A stretch of DNA of 64,000 nt from Syngnathus acus (taxonomy: Eukaryota; Chordata; Actinopteri; Syngnathiformes; Syngnathidae), in assembly GCF_901709675.1 (NCBI RefSeq), contig NC_051098.1:14227918-14291917 (forward strand), in the 5' to 3' direction. Below the pieces are notes generated by a model, which was not told where the DNA came from, made no database searches, and saw only the letters and a list, made by a program, of their open reading frames with translations. Every line of letters begins with the position of its first letter. Positions within the stretch are counted from its first letter, which is position 1. Both the position numbers and the translations under genes were made by a program. Below are positions 17,546 through 32,872 of the stretch, piece after piece.

Positions 17546-19529
17546 GTCCTCGGGTTGCTCAGCTGGCGCACGTGTCAAGTGCAACTGAACGCAGCAGCCA
17601 AGAAATCTCCCCCGCTCCCTCCCTCCCTTCATTTTTTTCTACTGTGCGCACCCACACGTGGATGTGTGGTTGAATCAATGTTGCTCAGGTCAAATGGTCT
17701 GCAAATAGCCGCAGCCCCCCCCCCCTCACATCCTTTAGGTTTATGACGTCAGCACACTTTTACCGATACCCGCTAACCTTCTTTTTTTTTTTTTTTTAAT
17801 TACATTGTCCTTCACGGCTCCCATTTTGCACATGAAAACACTGTTGAAAGATCACCATATATTCGAATATTACCCCCCCCCCCCCCCCCAATGGCCCGTA
17901 CTGATTGCGCTTCGAGACAGTGTTGTAATGCCAGCCTGCTGCGATGGCCATCGGGATTCATTTTAGACCGCCGCCAGCCAAAAGTCACAACCAAAAAAAA
18001 AGCATTTTTTTCCCCTCCGGGTTCAAGGCCGCAAGCTTGATGACGGTGCCTTTTTCAGTTTGTTCGAATCCAAACATATTAGGTCTTATATGTTCAGAGT
18101 CTGCTAAATCCCCAATGGGTCACTTTCATGCTTAACCGTGTACCCCCCCCCCCCCCCCATTTCAAGGAAGTTCTCGTGTTTATAAGTTCTTTTGGGTGAT
18201 GTTGAAATAGACTCCGCCATATGTGTAAAATGTAAGAGCCCCGGTGGAAACCGTTCGCAGAGTGTGGGTGCGCGTTTGAGCATTCTTAGGATCCTTCTTA
18301 TTTCCAGCAAGTTCCAATTATATTCAGAAGTTCACGCCGTAGTGATGTGCCGAGTAGTCTTAAAAAGAAACTGTGAGAAGTGGAGAGGAATGTGTAAATA
18401 GTGCTTTTTTTGTCTTTTTTTTTTTTTTTTTAATCGTAGTTCTTTTAGAGCAGTGGTACTCTTTTGAGGTGACATATCAGTGTCTACAGTGACACACTTA
18501 CCTTCAAAAACAATCAAAATCAGATCGTGATTTTTTTATCAGTGCCTTTTTTTTAGAGGAAAAAAAACTGCTGCCTTTTCAAAGCACTTTATGCTAAATG
18601 CAAGATTGTTTTTTTTTTTTTTTTTTTTAAAGTAAATATTTGCTTTATTTTGGTGAAAGCACCTGGTCGATGAGCGTTGTCGGAGGGATGCGGCGCAGCC
18701 CACGGCAAGCCTGGCGCATGTCGGTTGAAAGCCGCCGCGTTGGCTCAACGTGTGGAGCCAAATTTGGAGTTGTGGCTTTGTTGGTTGAGCAACTTGGTGG
18801 AATTGTTTAAAAGCCATGACCATGACAGCAGGCTGGGTGCCACGGCGCAGCCGGGGTGAAGCGACAACGCAAAAGGTGCGACAACACGTCGCCGCTGACT
18901 GAATCCAGCACACGCGTGTGCGTTTGTGAGGGAACACGCAAGTATGAACAAATGTGGCGTCGAAGCACTTAGCTGTTTATTTTACACGTTGCAGGAGCAG
19001 CCTGCATTGCGTGACAAAACTGTTAGAGGGGCTGTTAATTTTTTTTTTTTTTTTGTGGGCCACATTGTAATCACTAAGTGGAAAATACAAATTTTTGTTT
19101 TACCCACTTAGCAAGAATGGTGAGTTCTAATTTACAATGTCGGTGTGCTTCAACTGTGATGGACGCATCTTGGAAGCAAATTGTTCATTTTAAATAATTT
19201 GCTATTTTTTCCTGAAATAAATATTTTTCATGTTAATAAATGCATAATGAGAACAGGATAAATGTGTAAAAATTCTAAACAAAGTTGACACCAAGAAAAG
19301 TGCTAAAACAGGGTGTTGCTCGGTGACGGGACCAAAGCCAAAAGATCTGAAACAGGAAGTGTGTGGTCAAGAACTTCATCAAACGTTTGACATCGAATTT
19401 AAAAATACTTATTCCATGCAATCGACTACGCAATGTGATTTTCCTATTTTGAAGATTTGACCTTTGATAGAAATTAACCCCCAAAATTACAAATCTCTAC
19501 ATTTTAATTTGTGTGCCACAATTATTATT

Positions 19530-19557
19530 CCCCCCCCCCCCCCCCCCCCCCCCCCCC
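19530..19557 (+). repeat. poly-C homopolymer (28 C)
   Basis: An uninterrupted run of 28 cytosines. Its exact length may be an assembly artefact. On the transcript it would be a C-rich element, and on the genome a potential G-tract secondary structure. Confidence 0.9.
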
Positions 19558-19674
19558 AAGTGTTCAACTGTTGTCCAATTTGTGTTAAGTGTTTTGGTGG
19601 GGTAAAAAAAAAAAAAATTTAAATCTTTGTGCCAAAATCACATTAAACCCAATTAGATCCAATTTGCTTTAGTG

Positions 19675-19722
19675 GGCCGGGCCACCATAAAAAAATGCGT
19701 GGCCTTGAGTTTGACACCATGT
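19675..19722 (-). mobile_element. hAT-type (Charlie-like) terminal fragment
   Basis: The minus strand reads GGTGTCAAACTCAAGGCC followed by a diverged GGCCC-rich stretch. This is the recognisable end of vertebrate hAT-Charlie non-autonomous elements. Related ends occur at 48541-48588 and 61902-61950. Confidence 0.5.
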
Positions 19723-20017
19723 GCACTTGACTTGGACATCATGTTAAGCAAATGAATGCACCTTGTTGCCAATCCAAGCACCTGTAACTACCGCCATGTT
19801 TTAGACTACCATGACAACTTTATGTCATACAAAGTTTGGAGAAAAGCGAATTACTCTTAACCATCCATTTTCTACAGCAGAACCTCACCGACCCCATGCC
19901 AACTTTCATTTTTGTTGTCAATGTTTGTGATTGGATGGTTATCAATGTCCCATCGCTTCACCAACCTGGATGTGTTTTTAATTTTGTCTTTTTCCTTTTG
20001 GGGGGGGGGGGGGTCTT

Positions 20018-20045
20018 ACTGACTGACTTGACTGACTGACTGAAC
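20018..20045 (+). repeat. TGAC tetranucleotide microsatellite
   Basis: An imperfect (CTGA)n tract directly after a 14-base poly-G run. Confidence 0.8.
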
Positions 20046-20599
20046 GAACGCAAATTGAGGATTCTGAATAAGGCAACAGACAGAGAGGGCTGAAGTCTTC
20101 TGTGGTCCAAACACTGTGCCATAGTTGCTTGGCCCATATGCCGCCATGTGGTGACCCCTGCTCCCCCCCTTTCCCCCTCCAGTGAGCTGTCACATCTGAT
20201 CCAGAGGCCAACACACACGCGCACGCTTTGGTGACAAATACAGTGAGAAGATAGAGATTGCATTTCTTTTGAAGATGTCAGTATTTTTATTTTTGTTGGC
20301 GCATTACCACTACAACTTGTAACCTGTATTAAATTGTATAGATGGTCATGAGAGTTTATGAAGATGCTACACATAACGAGATGCTCAAATACTTAAAAAG
20401 TCGATTCGAATTGTATTAAAAAAGAAAGGATTCATTAAAAAGAATAAGAATAGAATCAAATCTACTATTTTGTTTGTATTATAATGTACCATTATGTTGG
20501 CAGAGGGATTATTGAAAATAAATCAGCTGTAATAAAGTAATTTTAGTATAAACGGCGTTGTGTTTAATTTTATTTATTTTTTTACTTTTATTTTTTGCG

Positions 20600-20764
20600 T
20601 GTGCGCATTCCGGTTCCATAACGCTGATTTCCGGCGTTCATGATTTTTGCGTTCTGATTGGTCCGTGGACCGGAAGTAATCACAGCGTGCAGTATGACGA
20701 ACATTGTAAACAAATGTTTTAACGATTGAGCGGAGGAATGCCACCCGAAGAGAGACTCGTTTGA
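20600..20764 (+). promoter_or_regulatory. promoter and non-coding exon 1 of the small gene
   Basis: A CpG-containing stretch has TTTCCGGCG and ACCGGAAGTAAT, two ETS-type sites in opposite orientation. A perfect donor (TTTGA/gtgagt) ends at 20764. The exon holds a short upstream frame (ATG at 20739, MPPEERLV then stop). It is inferred to be the leader of the gene whose coding starts at 21118. Confidence 0.45.
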
Positions 20765-21117
20765 GTGAGTACGTTTGTTATAATGTACGCAAGAACACGA
20801 TCGTGTGCTAACATTAGCCACAACGCTAACAACAGCCTCGCGAAATGGTGGCAAAATAACATTGTGGTATAAAGTGCTATCCTAGCGTTCGACATGTGTG
20901 GGCGAAAATATCCGCTTATAACCTGAGCTCAAATGTTTAATCCTGAAAAAAAAAACGGTGTTCCTCAAATTTGAAAATTCCTGATTTACTAGCTAGTTAG
21001 CGTTAGAATGCTACAGCTAAGTCGGATTTGTTTTGAATCGTCAAGGGAGCTTGCAAGAGTTACTTCTATTTGATAGTTGTCGTCAATGTAATTGTTTCTT
21101 CCCTTTTTATTTTCAGG

Positions 21118-21407
21118 ATGTTGTGCGAATTAATTTTCACGTCACTATGGTTCCTGTTTGTCATCTTCTGGGTGGAGACCAGTGTATGGTTCTTCCTCGC
21201 GGTGTTCTACCATGATCGAGCCTTGTACCTTTGGGAAGATGGGTGAGACTTTTACTTCTCAGAATAACACTCAAGTCTTGGTCTCAATAAATAAAATATG
21301 TATCATGTTATTCTTCAGCCCTGATACCAGATCAGCATTCTTTTTTAATCTCACCTTGCCTTGTGTTTCTTCACAGAGTTGATTCCCACTTGCAGAGAGG
21401 AATGTAG
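21118..21407 (+). CDS. candidate ~51-aa single-pass membrane microprotein
   Basis: Two coding exons, 21118-21242 and 21377-21407, join in frame across a GT-AG intron (GATGG/gtgaga and cttcacag/A). The frame starts one base after a good TTTTCAG acceptor. The product begins MLCELIFTSL, has a long hydrophobic, Trp/Phe-rich stretch (about residues 5-31, including WFLFVIFWVE and WFFLAVFYH) and ends VDSHLQRGM. An ETS-site promoter and donor lie upstream, and an AATAAA follows at 21958. I do not recognise the family. The alternative is a non-coding transcript with a chance frame. I find it credible because promoter, splice sites and frame agree. Confidence 0.4.
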
Positions 21408-21957
21408 CCCTTGGACATGAACATCTGGGAGCACCTCCTGAATGCACTGTTTTGAGATGTGTGTGTCCACACCGTGCTGCCTTTATTTGTTCGTTTTTTA
21501 ATACTTATCTGCAATAGATGCACACGGAACAAAGGGTATGGATGGAGCTCTGCTGGGACCTGTTGCCTTCGTGTTTTGACTTTTGGAGATGATGGAGAAA
21601 TGATTAGTGACTTCTGTGAGTTGATATTCTAGTTTGATATACTAATCATTTTAATCTTGTGGGATGTTTATGTCGATTACACTGCCGTTCTATGCAGCTT
21701 CGGTCGTCGCTTTTTGAAGCCATGTTTGAGATTGCAATATATGTTTCCAGTAATATTAGCAAACTGTTTTGTGATGAGATGTAAATGTACATATCGGATA
21801 TGTTGGAGCCAAACATGATCAAATACAAACATCATGTGATGTCTTTTGTTATCAAGAACGACGGGGGGTGGGCGGTTCAAATATGGATGTAAAATATTTA
21901 ATTTGAACATGGAATGAATTCTGTTTGGTTCAAATTTTAATTAATTATAATTAACCA

Positions 21958-21963
21958 AATAAA
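21958..21963 (+). terminator. polyadenylation signal of the small gene
   Basis: AATAAA lies about 550 bp after the microprotein stop and about 310 bp before the paf1 start. It is the natural 3' end of the preceding transcript. Confidence 0.45.
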
Positions 21964-22086
21964 TATAAAACTAAATGTGTTTGTTAAATGATTTATTCTA
22001 GTATCTTTTCACATGATTTACCCTAAAGCCGTGACGTACAAGAACCAAAACCAAATGAACCCAATCCTTGTGTTACAGGGCTACAG

Positions 22087-22104
22087 ACAACAGGGGGCGC
22101 TCTC
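22087..22104 (+). promoter_or_regulatory. CTCF-like motif upstream of paf1
   Basis: ACAACAGGGGGCGCTCTC contains the CAGGGGGCGC core of CTCF sites. It lies between the small gene's poly(A) signal and the paf1 promoter. This is motif evidence only. Confidence 0.35.
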
Positions 22105-22139
22105 ACAATCTTCGACTACATTTTAAGAGCAACTCGGTA

Positions 22140-22274
22140 TAGCACTTCCGGCATAGTTCGCTTAATGGAGGGTAAATTTCGATAATTTCGTGTTCCTCTT
22201 TATTCAGAGGATCCACTTGTTTTTGTTGAGAATATTATTCAAAGCGGACACTTTGGAAGCCGCTTTGTCCTATA
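22140..22274 (+). promoter_or_regulatory. paf1 promoter / 5' UTR
   Basis: An ETS site (CACTTCCGGC near 22143) lies 130 bp upstream of the start codon. A 6-codon upstream frame (ATG 22165 to TAA 22185) precedes the main ATG and may modulate translation (inference). Confidence 0.45.
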
Positions 22275-25723
<3,449 letters not shown>

Positions 25724-25865
25724 TTGCGCAATCATCTTCAAGTCTTCACTTTTCATAATATGTAGATGTCGACTTGTTGTGATGCGGACATCGCTCTTGT
25801 GTCTTTTGTCTTTGAAGCAGAACGTAAAAATGTTTTTTTAACACGATGTCATAGCTTCACATCCA

Positions 25866-25871
25866 AATAAA
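25866..25871 (+). terminator. paf1 polyadenylation signal
   Basis: AATAAA lies 143 bp after the paf1 stop, giving a short 3' UTR. Confidence 0.7.
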
Positions 25872-26099
25872 TGTTAAGCTCATTTTTAAGAATTCCACTC
25901 GTTTTTCTGGCCTTTTAAAGCAATCGAATTAGTTTTGGTAGTGATTTTTTATTTCAACTCTATATATTCACCAGTAATCTAACCAATACAAGTTGAAAAG
26001 TGAAAACTTTGAACGATATTGAGTCACCCGCACGAGTTAAACGTAATATTTTCTTAATCACCACTTATCTTGTGTTTTGGCATTATTGCTTGCCGTCCA

Positions 26100-26430
26100 G
26101 ACGTATGACGTCACACGCATGACGCTCGCCTACGTCACACGGCAACTAAGAAAACCCAAAAAATTGAAGTACATTTCTTGCCAGGCGTCTACTCTTGTAT
26201 TGTAATAAACACTTTTTTTTGTACATACATTCTTTGACTTTGTCGGATCCACGGCGGGAATATCTTTCTCATGGACACCACTACGACGGAGAATCGGAAT
26301 GTACGCCTCTCGCTGCTACGGCAACATTATTGCTAGCAAAACTTGCTAAGCTACGACGAGGCTAGCGCTAAGCTATGCATTACGCGTTAGCTTCGGCTCG
26401 CTAAAAGCACCCACAAAGCGACAAAGGTAA
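26100..26430 (+). promoter_or_regulatory. samd4b promoter and presumed exon 1
   Basis: A perfect CRE palindrome TGACGTCA lies at 26106-26113, with TGACG/CGTCA half-sites around it. A CpG-containing stretch follows, ending in a donor (GCGACAAAG/gtaaac) near 26427. An acceptor (tgctttttag) near 27411 leads into the exon holding the start codon. The first exon is inferred from splice signals. Confidence 0.45.
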
Positions 26431-27411
26431 ACAACTTTGTGTCTCGTCCGTGTATGTTCAGGTAATAAGAACACCGAGGTCGTGTCGGGGAATTTATTTG
26501 ACGTGGCCACGTTTTTTGAAGTGTTTTGAGGCAGCAGCAACAGCGTCAACGAAAAACAATACAAATCCCTCCCAATCACTAGCAAGGCCGACTTTGCTAG
26601 CTCTGGTTAGCTTATTCCAGCTGTCTGAGTCGTCGAGAAGTCTCTTTTTATTCTCCGGTGACTATTCTTGGGGACAGTATTCTGACCAAAAGCCTCCGTT
26701 GGAGTGTTCATATCGGTTGTATAGCTGCGAATGTTACAGGTGTTACCATTTTGTAGTGACGGGCGAGTTTTTGACATGCTAAATTACACTTGCCGGTCGC
26801 CCAGTTGTATATAATGTACTGCACTGTACGTGTGGACACATTTTGATTCAGTGGGTAATGTATTATGTGGTATAAATCAAAAAAAAAAAAAATGTTTCTC
26901 AGAAATACGGGCACTATGACACCGCCCATTTTATGACTTGAAGAATAATGTATCTGCGATTTCTTTCCTCCCACCCTCAATGGTTCGATTTAATATGCGA
27001 GTATATTTTCAAGGTCTTCTTCCCATGTATATATATTTTTTATATTATTAAACGCAAGCCACAAACTAATATGTATTACTGTAATAAACAATATAAGATT
27101 CATTATACATAAATGTTTTGTATTTATTAGGGTAGCTTACATTACAATATATGCAACCATCAGATAAAACGAGTTTTACCTACTTTCTAACTTTAACCTG
27201 ATGACGTTGCGGAATGCAAAAACATTAAACTCACTTTGCCAACACAGGTTGTATTCTGTTATCATAGAGGATCATTTAATGTTTGTATGTAGCTATGATT
27301 CTTTTGAAAGTGCTCTATAAATAAAATTGACTTGAGTTTTAGGGTATTAAAGACTGCTCATCCTAATTCAAATGCTAATAATATTCCTTTCTGTAGCCTG
27401 CTTTTTTAGGT
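26431..27411 (+). other. presumed first intron of samd4b
   Basis: This is AT-rich sequence with no coding evidence. It contains poly-A near 26880 and ordinary low-complexity stretches. Confidence 0.4.
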
Positions 27412-27708
27412 GACCAATATGAGCCCAAGCATGCAAGAGTGACGACAATCGATTTGGACTCCTCCTATCGGGATTACTTTCCAAGGAAATCCCCAAACAG
27501 CCCACACTGCGACTTGTCAAGATTTCCCATTATGTTTTGCTGCACGTGAACCATGTGAGGGTCTCTGAGTTGGCGTCTGGGGAAAAGACTTGACCCTGTC
27601 TGTCCCTGAAAATTGTGCTTCCCCACCCCTTGGTCCCCTCCCCCCCCTTCATTCCCCTCACCCCGTCCTCACATTCCCCATCTCCTTACCTAAAAAAGGA
27701 GACACGCC

Positions 27709-30700
27709 ATGATGTTCAGAGACCAGGTAGGTATCCTCACGGACTGGTTCAAGGGCTGGAACGAGTGCGAACAGACAGTGGCCCTGTTGTCCCTCCTCAA
27801 GAGGGTGTCCCGCACCCAGGCTCGCTTTTTACACATTTGCCTTGAACACTGGTTGGCGGACTGCACAGAGATTCATATCTTAGAAGCAGAGGCCAACAAT
27901 GCAGGTAGATGAATACATATTTCCATGCTGGTGTACAGTGGAACCTCGGTTGGTCACAAGATAATGATGTCGGAGTTAGAAATGGAAACAAAGCATGTTA
28001 AAAATGTCTAATGAGGTTGCCGAAGTCTATTTGGGGAAAGTGCAAAATAAAAAACCGAGGTATGCTGTGGCATCTTTGGAGGTTCCCCTGTATATCCAGC
28101 TTGTTGCGTGATCATCATAAAGAAGCAGCACTGATGGAATGTTCTCTGTCCTCAGCCATAGTCAACCAGTGGCACCAGGAGCCCAAGGAGAAAGTGGTGT
28201 TCTTGCTCTTGTCCCATCTGCCTTTGTTGCAGCCACGCAACAGCGAGGCCAAATGTGAGTACATGAAGCTGCTGCAGAAGGTGTTGAGTCACACCATTGA
28301 GAGTAGCTTGTTTGTGGAGGAGAGCAGACAGCTACTGTCCTACGCGCTAATCCACCCCGCCACCACGCTGGAGGACCGCACGTCCCTGGCTATGTGGCTC
28401 AACCATCTAGAGGAACACCTATCCGGCGGCTATGCGCCGGCCACACGAGCGCCCCCCAGCCCGTACCACCCGCGTCAGGGTTCAGATGAGTGGGCCGGCT
28501 CGGCCGAGGGCCTGGAGCCCGGCCAGGTCTGGCACGACAAGTCCCCCTCGTCCAGCACGTCTCCTGCAGGCCAGAACGGGCACATGACTTTTCCGGGCGG
28601 ATTGTCCTCTCCTGTCAACAGCAATAATACAGGTTTATTTTTAGCTCCTGCTGTCAGACCCGCAGATAACACACAGTTTTATTTGAATTTTTTTTGTCTT
28701 TACAAACCGTTCCTTATTCCCAGGACTAGGCGGGCAGATGCAGCCCAGCCCTCTGAAGAAATCCGCCATCCCCTCCGGTTCACAGTCGTGTAACTCTGAT
28801 TGGCTCGGTCAGGATGACATGGGAAGCCGGCAGAACTTCCTCCCGACGGACCACGCGCCGCTCTCCCCGCAGAGCAGCGTGGCGTCCTCGGGCAGCGAAC
28901 AGACTGAAGACCAGGGCTCGGTACGCAACACCTTCCAGGAGGACGGCAGCGGCATGAAAGGTCAGACGACTTTCTCAGTCGTGTGTGACGCGGCAGTATT
29001 TGAAGATGACCTCTGCTTTATTGCAGATGTTCCCGCGTGGTTGAAAAGTCTCCGCCTTCACAAGTATGCATCGCTTTTCTCCCAAATGAGCTACGAGGAG
29101 ATGATGATTCTCACGGAGCATCATCTGGAATCTCAGGTTTGTGATAGACGCGGGCTGACATTCCAAAAGAATCCCCGAATTTCAATGGCCATCATTTTGA
29201 TGAAGAAGTCTGCAGAATTATGCACAGTCAGCCCATCCGGACCTTGCAATGACAACACGATTCCACCCGATGGCGCCACAGTATTACGTGCATTGCCTCT
29301 AAATTGACTTCAAATATGTATCATTTGTGTTGGGAAAATTGATGGGATGAGCCCCAGCTCACTCAAGGCCCTATAAAAAGCGGATTGATACCGGTGGATG
29401 TATCGCTCATCAACGGTAAACACTGATCATCAAGCTGATAATAATACATCACCTTTCAACGAGGCATGAAATGAAAGAATGTAGCCCGCCGGTCACACGA
29501 TTGTTGTCACCGCCCCCTCGGCTTGAATGAAACAGACGGTGATTATTTTTTAGTTGTGTAGCTCGGACAAGAAGTGACACGTCGTCTTGTTATCGCCTTC
29601 CTTTTTAGAACGTCACCAAGGGAGCGCGGCATAAAATTGCCTTGAGCATCCAAAAACTGCGCGAGCGGCAGAGTGTCCTCAAGTCTTTGGAAAAGGTAAT
29701 TTACACGACAGGTTTGGTTTGCAGGAGTTTATTTTCTGGGCCCAATAAAAAAAGTAGTAGTTCATTTTCAGGCCAGGGTCAGGAAATTCCTTTTGGCCGC
29801 TTGGGTTTTAGTTACATCTTGTGGCGTGTTTGCAGGACATTTTGGAAGGAGGAAACCTGCGCAACGCTCTGCAGGAGCTGCAACAGATCATCATCACGCC
29901 TATCAAGGCCTACAGCACGTTGATGCAGACCCCGCAGGAGCCGGCCGGCTCCCCTCCCGAAGCCGCAAAGTCGGCCACGGATAAAGACGCGGCCCCCGAG
30001 GGATTCCATTCTCACAGCGACGGAGACTCCTCGGTGACGCCCATCTCGGACGGTGACATTGCCGGACAGTTCACCCGAGTCATGGGCAAAGGTAAGAAAC
30101 ACCTCCCTGTTTGTTTGACTACATGTTACAAATCTCTGCAAGTTTAATTTAATTCAGGAACTAGTGTCTCCCTGTGGATATTGTCATTGATTTCCCAGGA
30201 CATGACTGAAAGGAAGCATACTTAAGTGCTTTCTCGAGTCGATTGTATCATATAATAAGTTATTCATTGTCCTCGTCAGCGTTCTGGACTCATTCCACAT
30301 GAACGGGCTCGCTTCTTTTGTTTCAGTGTGCACGCAACTGCTCGTGTCCAGGCCAGATGAGGAAAATATCAGCTGCTACCTCCAGCTCATCGAGAAATGT
30401 CTAATACATGAGGTAAGTGTATTCCATGTCTTTCCTGCAAATAGTGTCCAGGGGCAGAGGAGTGTTTATTGATTTTGCTACTGATGAGGGCGGAGACCTT
30501 AACAGCCGTAAATCTTGCGGACACTGACAGAAATATCGAGATCACTATCGAATGAGTTGGTTGAATTTGTTGTTTTTCTTCATTCTTTGAAGGCTTTCAC
30601 AGAAACCCACAAGAAACGTCTGGTTTCCTGGAAGCAGCAGGTCCTCAAACTGCTCCGCCTGGTCCCTCGGAAAGCCATGCTGGACATGCCCGTGTACCGA

Positions 30701-32872
30701 CAGAAAGGGTGAGCCCGGCCGGCGCCCCTCCCAATCCGAACCGCCATACTTTCAGCAAAGTCAAAAACGGAGTTCTGTTTTCTTCCAGCTGGGCCTACGG
30801 GTCCAACTCCCTCCCCACAGCGGGCTCTGTGAGCGGAGGCGTGGGCCGGCGGGGCCAGAGGCAGTTTCAGATAACCCCCCGCGGACTCCAGGCGGGCCGC
30901 ATAGGTCTGTTGAGTCCCGGCGGAATCGGCGGCGTCTCTCCTCGCCACACGCTCACCAGCCCCGCCGGGCTGGCAGGCCAAGGTCGTCAGGTCGGTACCG
31001 CTACCCGTCGATGGCGGCTCAGCCCAAAGACGACCGACTGACGTGACTCATCGGTACGTTTCTTGTTTTTCAGAGCCTGTGGTTTGCCAACCCCGGAGGC
31101 AGTAACAGCATGCCAAGTCAAAGTCGCAGCTCCGTGCAGCGGACCCACTCGCTTCCTGTCCACACCTCGCCGCAAACCATGCTCATGTTCCAGCAGCAAG
31201 GTACTGTATCAACCCTCTTCCATCCATCTTAATTCATCGGCTCAACTCCTACCAGGTTATCAGTGGAACACTGATATTAGTCTAAGACGATGAAGAATAC
31301 ACTAACATATTGTTTGTCTACATGTGTTTCTACACCATTTGTGTTCAACCTGTTAAAACTGCAACATAGTTGCTTCAGAGCATTAGTATTAAGCTAGTGG
31401 ACTGTAAAGCTATCATCGTTGTTCTCTTTGTTTTATGCTTAATTTGAAAGTAAAATTCAACTTGGAAAGAGAATTTTGGTTCTTAAATGATAATATATTC
31501 CTCATTTCATCACTTTTTTTTTTTTTAAATGCCCATTTTTTACAGTGCAGTGTGTGTACTTTGTGTGCCATTTTTGCGTATACTTTTTTTTCCGACTATA
31601 AATTATGTGCTTTGGCGCAACAAAATTTGGGAAACTAGATGCCTAGATGATTTGCATAAATACGTGATCAGTATTTTTACACGCTGAACACTTGTAAGTG
31701 ACTCTGCTCATTTCTTTCCATACACCCAATGCTTACCCCTTTTCTTTTCGCACAAAAGTAGCTTCTTACGCAACAATCGTGGAGAAGAAGCTTTGTCGCC
31801 TGACAGCCAGTCTGTAGCATCTGTCGTCCTTTGTGGGCAAATAAAAAAGGTACATTGTGTATTTCAATGAATAGGCAGGAAGCAGCTTCAAACATTTTCA
31901 CAGGCGAGGCTGTGTCGCAAAAAAGGTCAGCGTTGACGCCGTCGGAACACGACAGGGCCATTAGAAGAGAAATCCGCAACACGACATCTGGCGTACCAGC
32001 GCTTGTGCGCGCTTTGCAGAATGTGCCGGATTGTTTACAGCCACACGCTGTTCGCTTCGTCTTGTTATTGTGTGTCTGGCACAGAAGGGAGCACGGCGCT
32101 CTGTTGCTAGAATACCATCAGTGACTTCTTTGTTTGTTTTGGTTCACTTGGTGAGGCCGTGCAGCATTTGTGCGACGCAATATTAACTAGTTGGATGAAA
32201 TATTAACAGCTGACACTTTAAATCTCCAAAATTGTGACTCGCCCCGCCCTCTTGATTTTGCGACTAATATAGAAGAAAGATCCTGTTAACATCGCAACTC
32301 ACAGTAGCACAAATTCACTCTCTTAACCCAACGACTTTCCCCTTCTGTGGTTTTTTTCCCCCCCCATGAATTGCTCCTTCGTACAATCCCATCTGGAGAT
32401 GATGAAATAAATGTGGATTCAGTCATCCCACAGCAATTTAACACCGAATTATGTTTCTTTATTAGATTGCCAAGTTCCAGGCGCTGACCTGGAGATCAAC
32501 CCAACGCTGGAGTCGCTGTGCCTCAGTATGACGGAGCACGCCTTAGGCGGTGAGTGAGCCCAATACGCTCTCCCGATCCCAAAAAAGAAGAAAAATACGA
32601 GTGGTAAGGATAAAATGTCTTGACACGTTTCCATCCCCACCACAGACGGAACTGACCCGGACATCGACGATATGAAAGAAGACAAAGAGAGGGGGAAGAA
32701 AAAAAAAAAAGCTCCTCATCACCCAGCACAAAAATTACGTACGCTCGAGCAAACCAGGCAAAGCAGTCACTACATAATGACAAAAAAAACTGTGTATATG
32801 TTCTCTAATATTTTTTGTACTTTATTATATACAGCTAAGTTTATTATTACAAAAAAAAAGGAATACAGATAA
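27709..32872 (+). CDS. samd4b: Smaug homolog 2 (SAM domain-containing protein 4B)
   Basis: Smaug proteins bind stem-loop Smaug recognition elements in mRNA through a SAM domain and repress or destabilise the transcripts in the cytoplasm. Twelve coding exons: 27709-27904, 28156-28632, 28724-28960, 29027-29136, 29609-29695, 29836-30091, 30327-30412, 30593-30708, 30789-30990, 31074-31200, 32466-32549, 32646-32872. They total 2205 nt in frame, 734 aa (human ~694). The N-terminus is [20 protein letters not shown] (SSR1-type dimerisation region). The SAM domain (~304-370) contains [20 protein letters not shown] and [17 protein letters not shown]. The PHAT-like region includes [15 protein letters not shown]-terminal conserved blocks are [20 protein letters not shown] and [20 protein letters not shown]. 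The human protein ends soon after DGTD, whereas here the frame runs on ~72 residues through a 12-A run to a stop at 32872, so the final exon is uncertain. The adjacency to paf1 supports samd4b over samd4a. Confidence 0.94.
27934..28092. mobile_element. mariner-like MITE in samd4b intron
   Basis: A 159-bp segment starts TACAGTGGAACCTCGG and ends CCGAGG...GGAGGTTCCCCTGTA, an imperfect terminal inverted repeat bounded by TA. It lies in the intron after the first coding exon. This looks like a short non-autonomous Tc1/mariner element, sharing its terminus with the copy at 34102-34579. Confidence 0.55.
32466..32872 (+). other. samd4b terminal exons with divergent C-terminal tail
   Basis: Exon 11 (32466-32549) ends SMTEHALG, exactly as in mammals. 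Exon 12 opens with DGTD as in mammals but continues [19 protein letters not shown] instead of the short human ending, until a stop at 32870-32872. The A-run at 32699-32710 would shift the frame if its length were wrong. The tail ends in a hydrophobic then Lys-rich stretch. Confidence 0.5.

Larger units (their letters stand above)
17546..20540 (+). other. taok1 3' UTR and downstream spacer
   Basis: No coding exon is supported. Several homopolymers occur (poly-C around 17872-17889 and 18144-18158; a 28-base C run at 19530-19557; poly-T runs). AATAAA signals occur at about 19216, 19235 and 20517; the first two are the likeliest taok1 poly(A) signals. A hAT-type fragment lies near 19675-19720. 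The UTR end cannot be fixed without transcripts. Confidence 0.45.

Noticed and set aside
17754-18540. Poly-C/poly-T tracts as possible functional elements downstream of taok1
   Set aside because: Homopolymer runs of this kind recur throughout the window, and their lengths are likely affected by sequencing. There is no specific functional evidence.
29330-29410. Repeat-like segment with AGCGGATTGATACCGGTGGA in a samd4b intron
   Set aside because: It vaguely resembles the tail of common fish repeats, but it is too diverged to assign to a family or draw ends.
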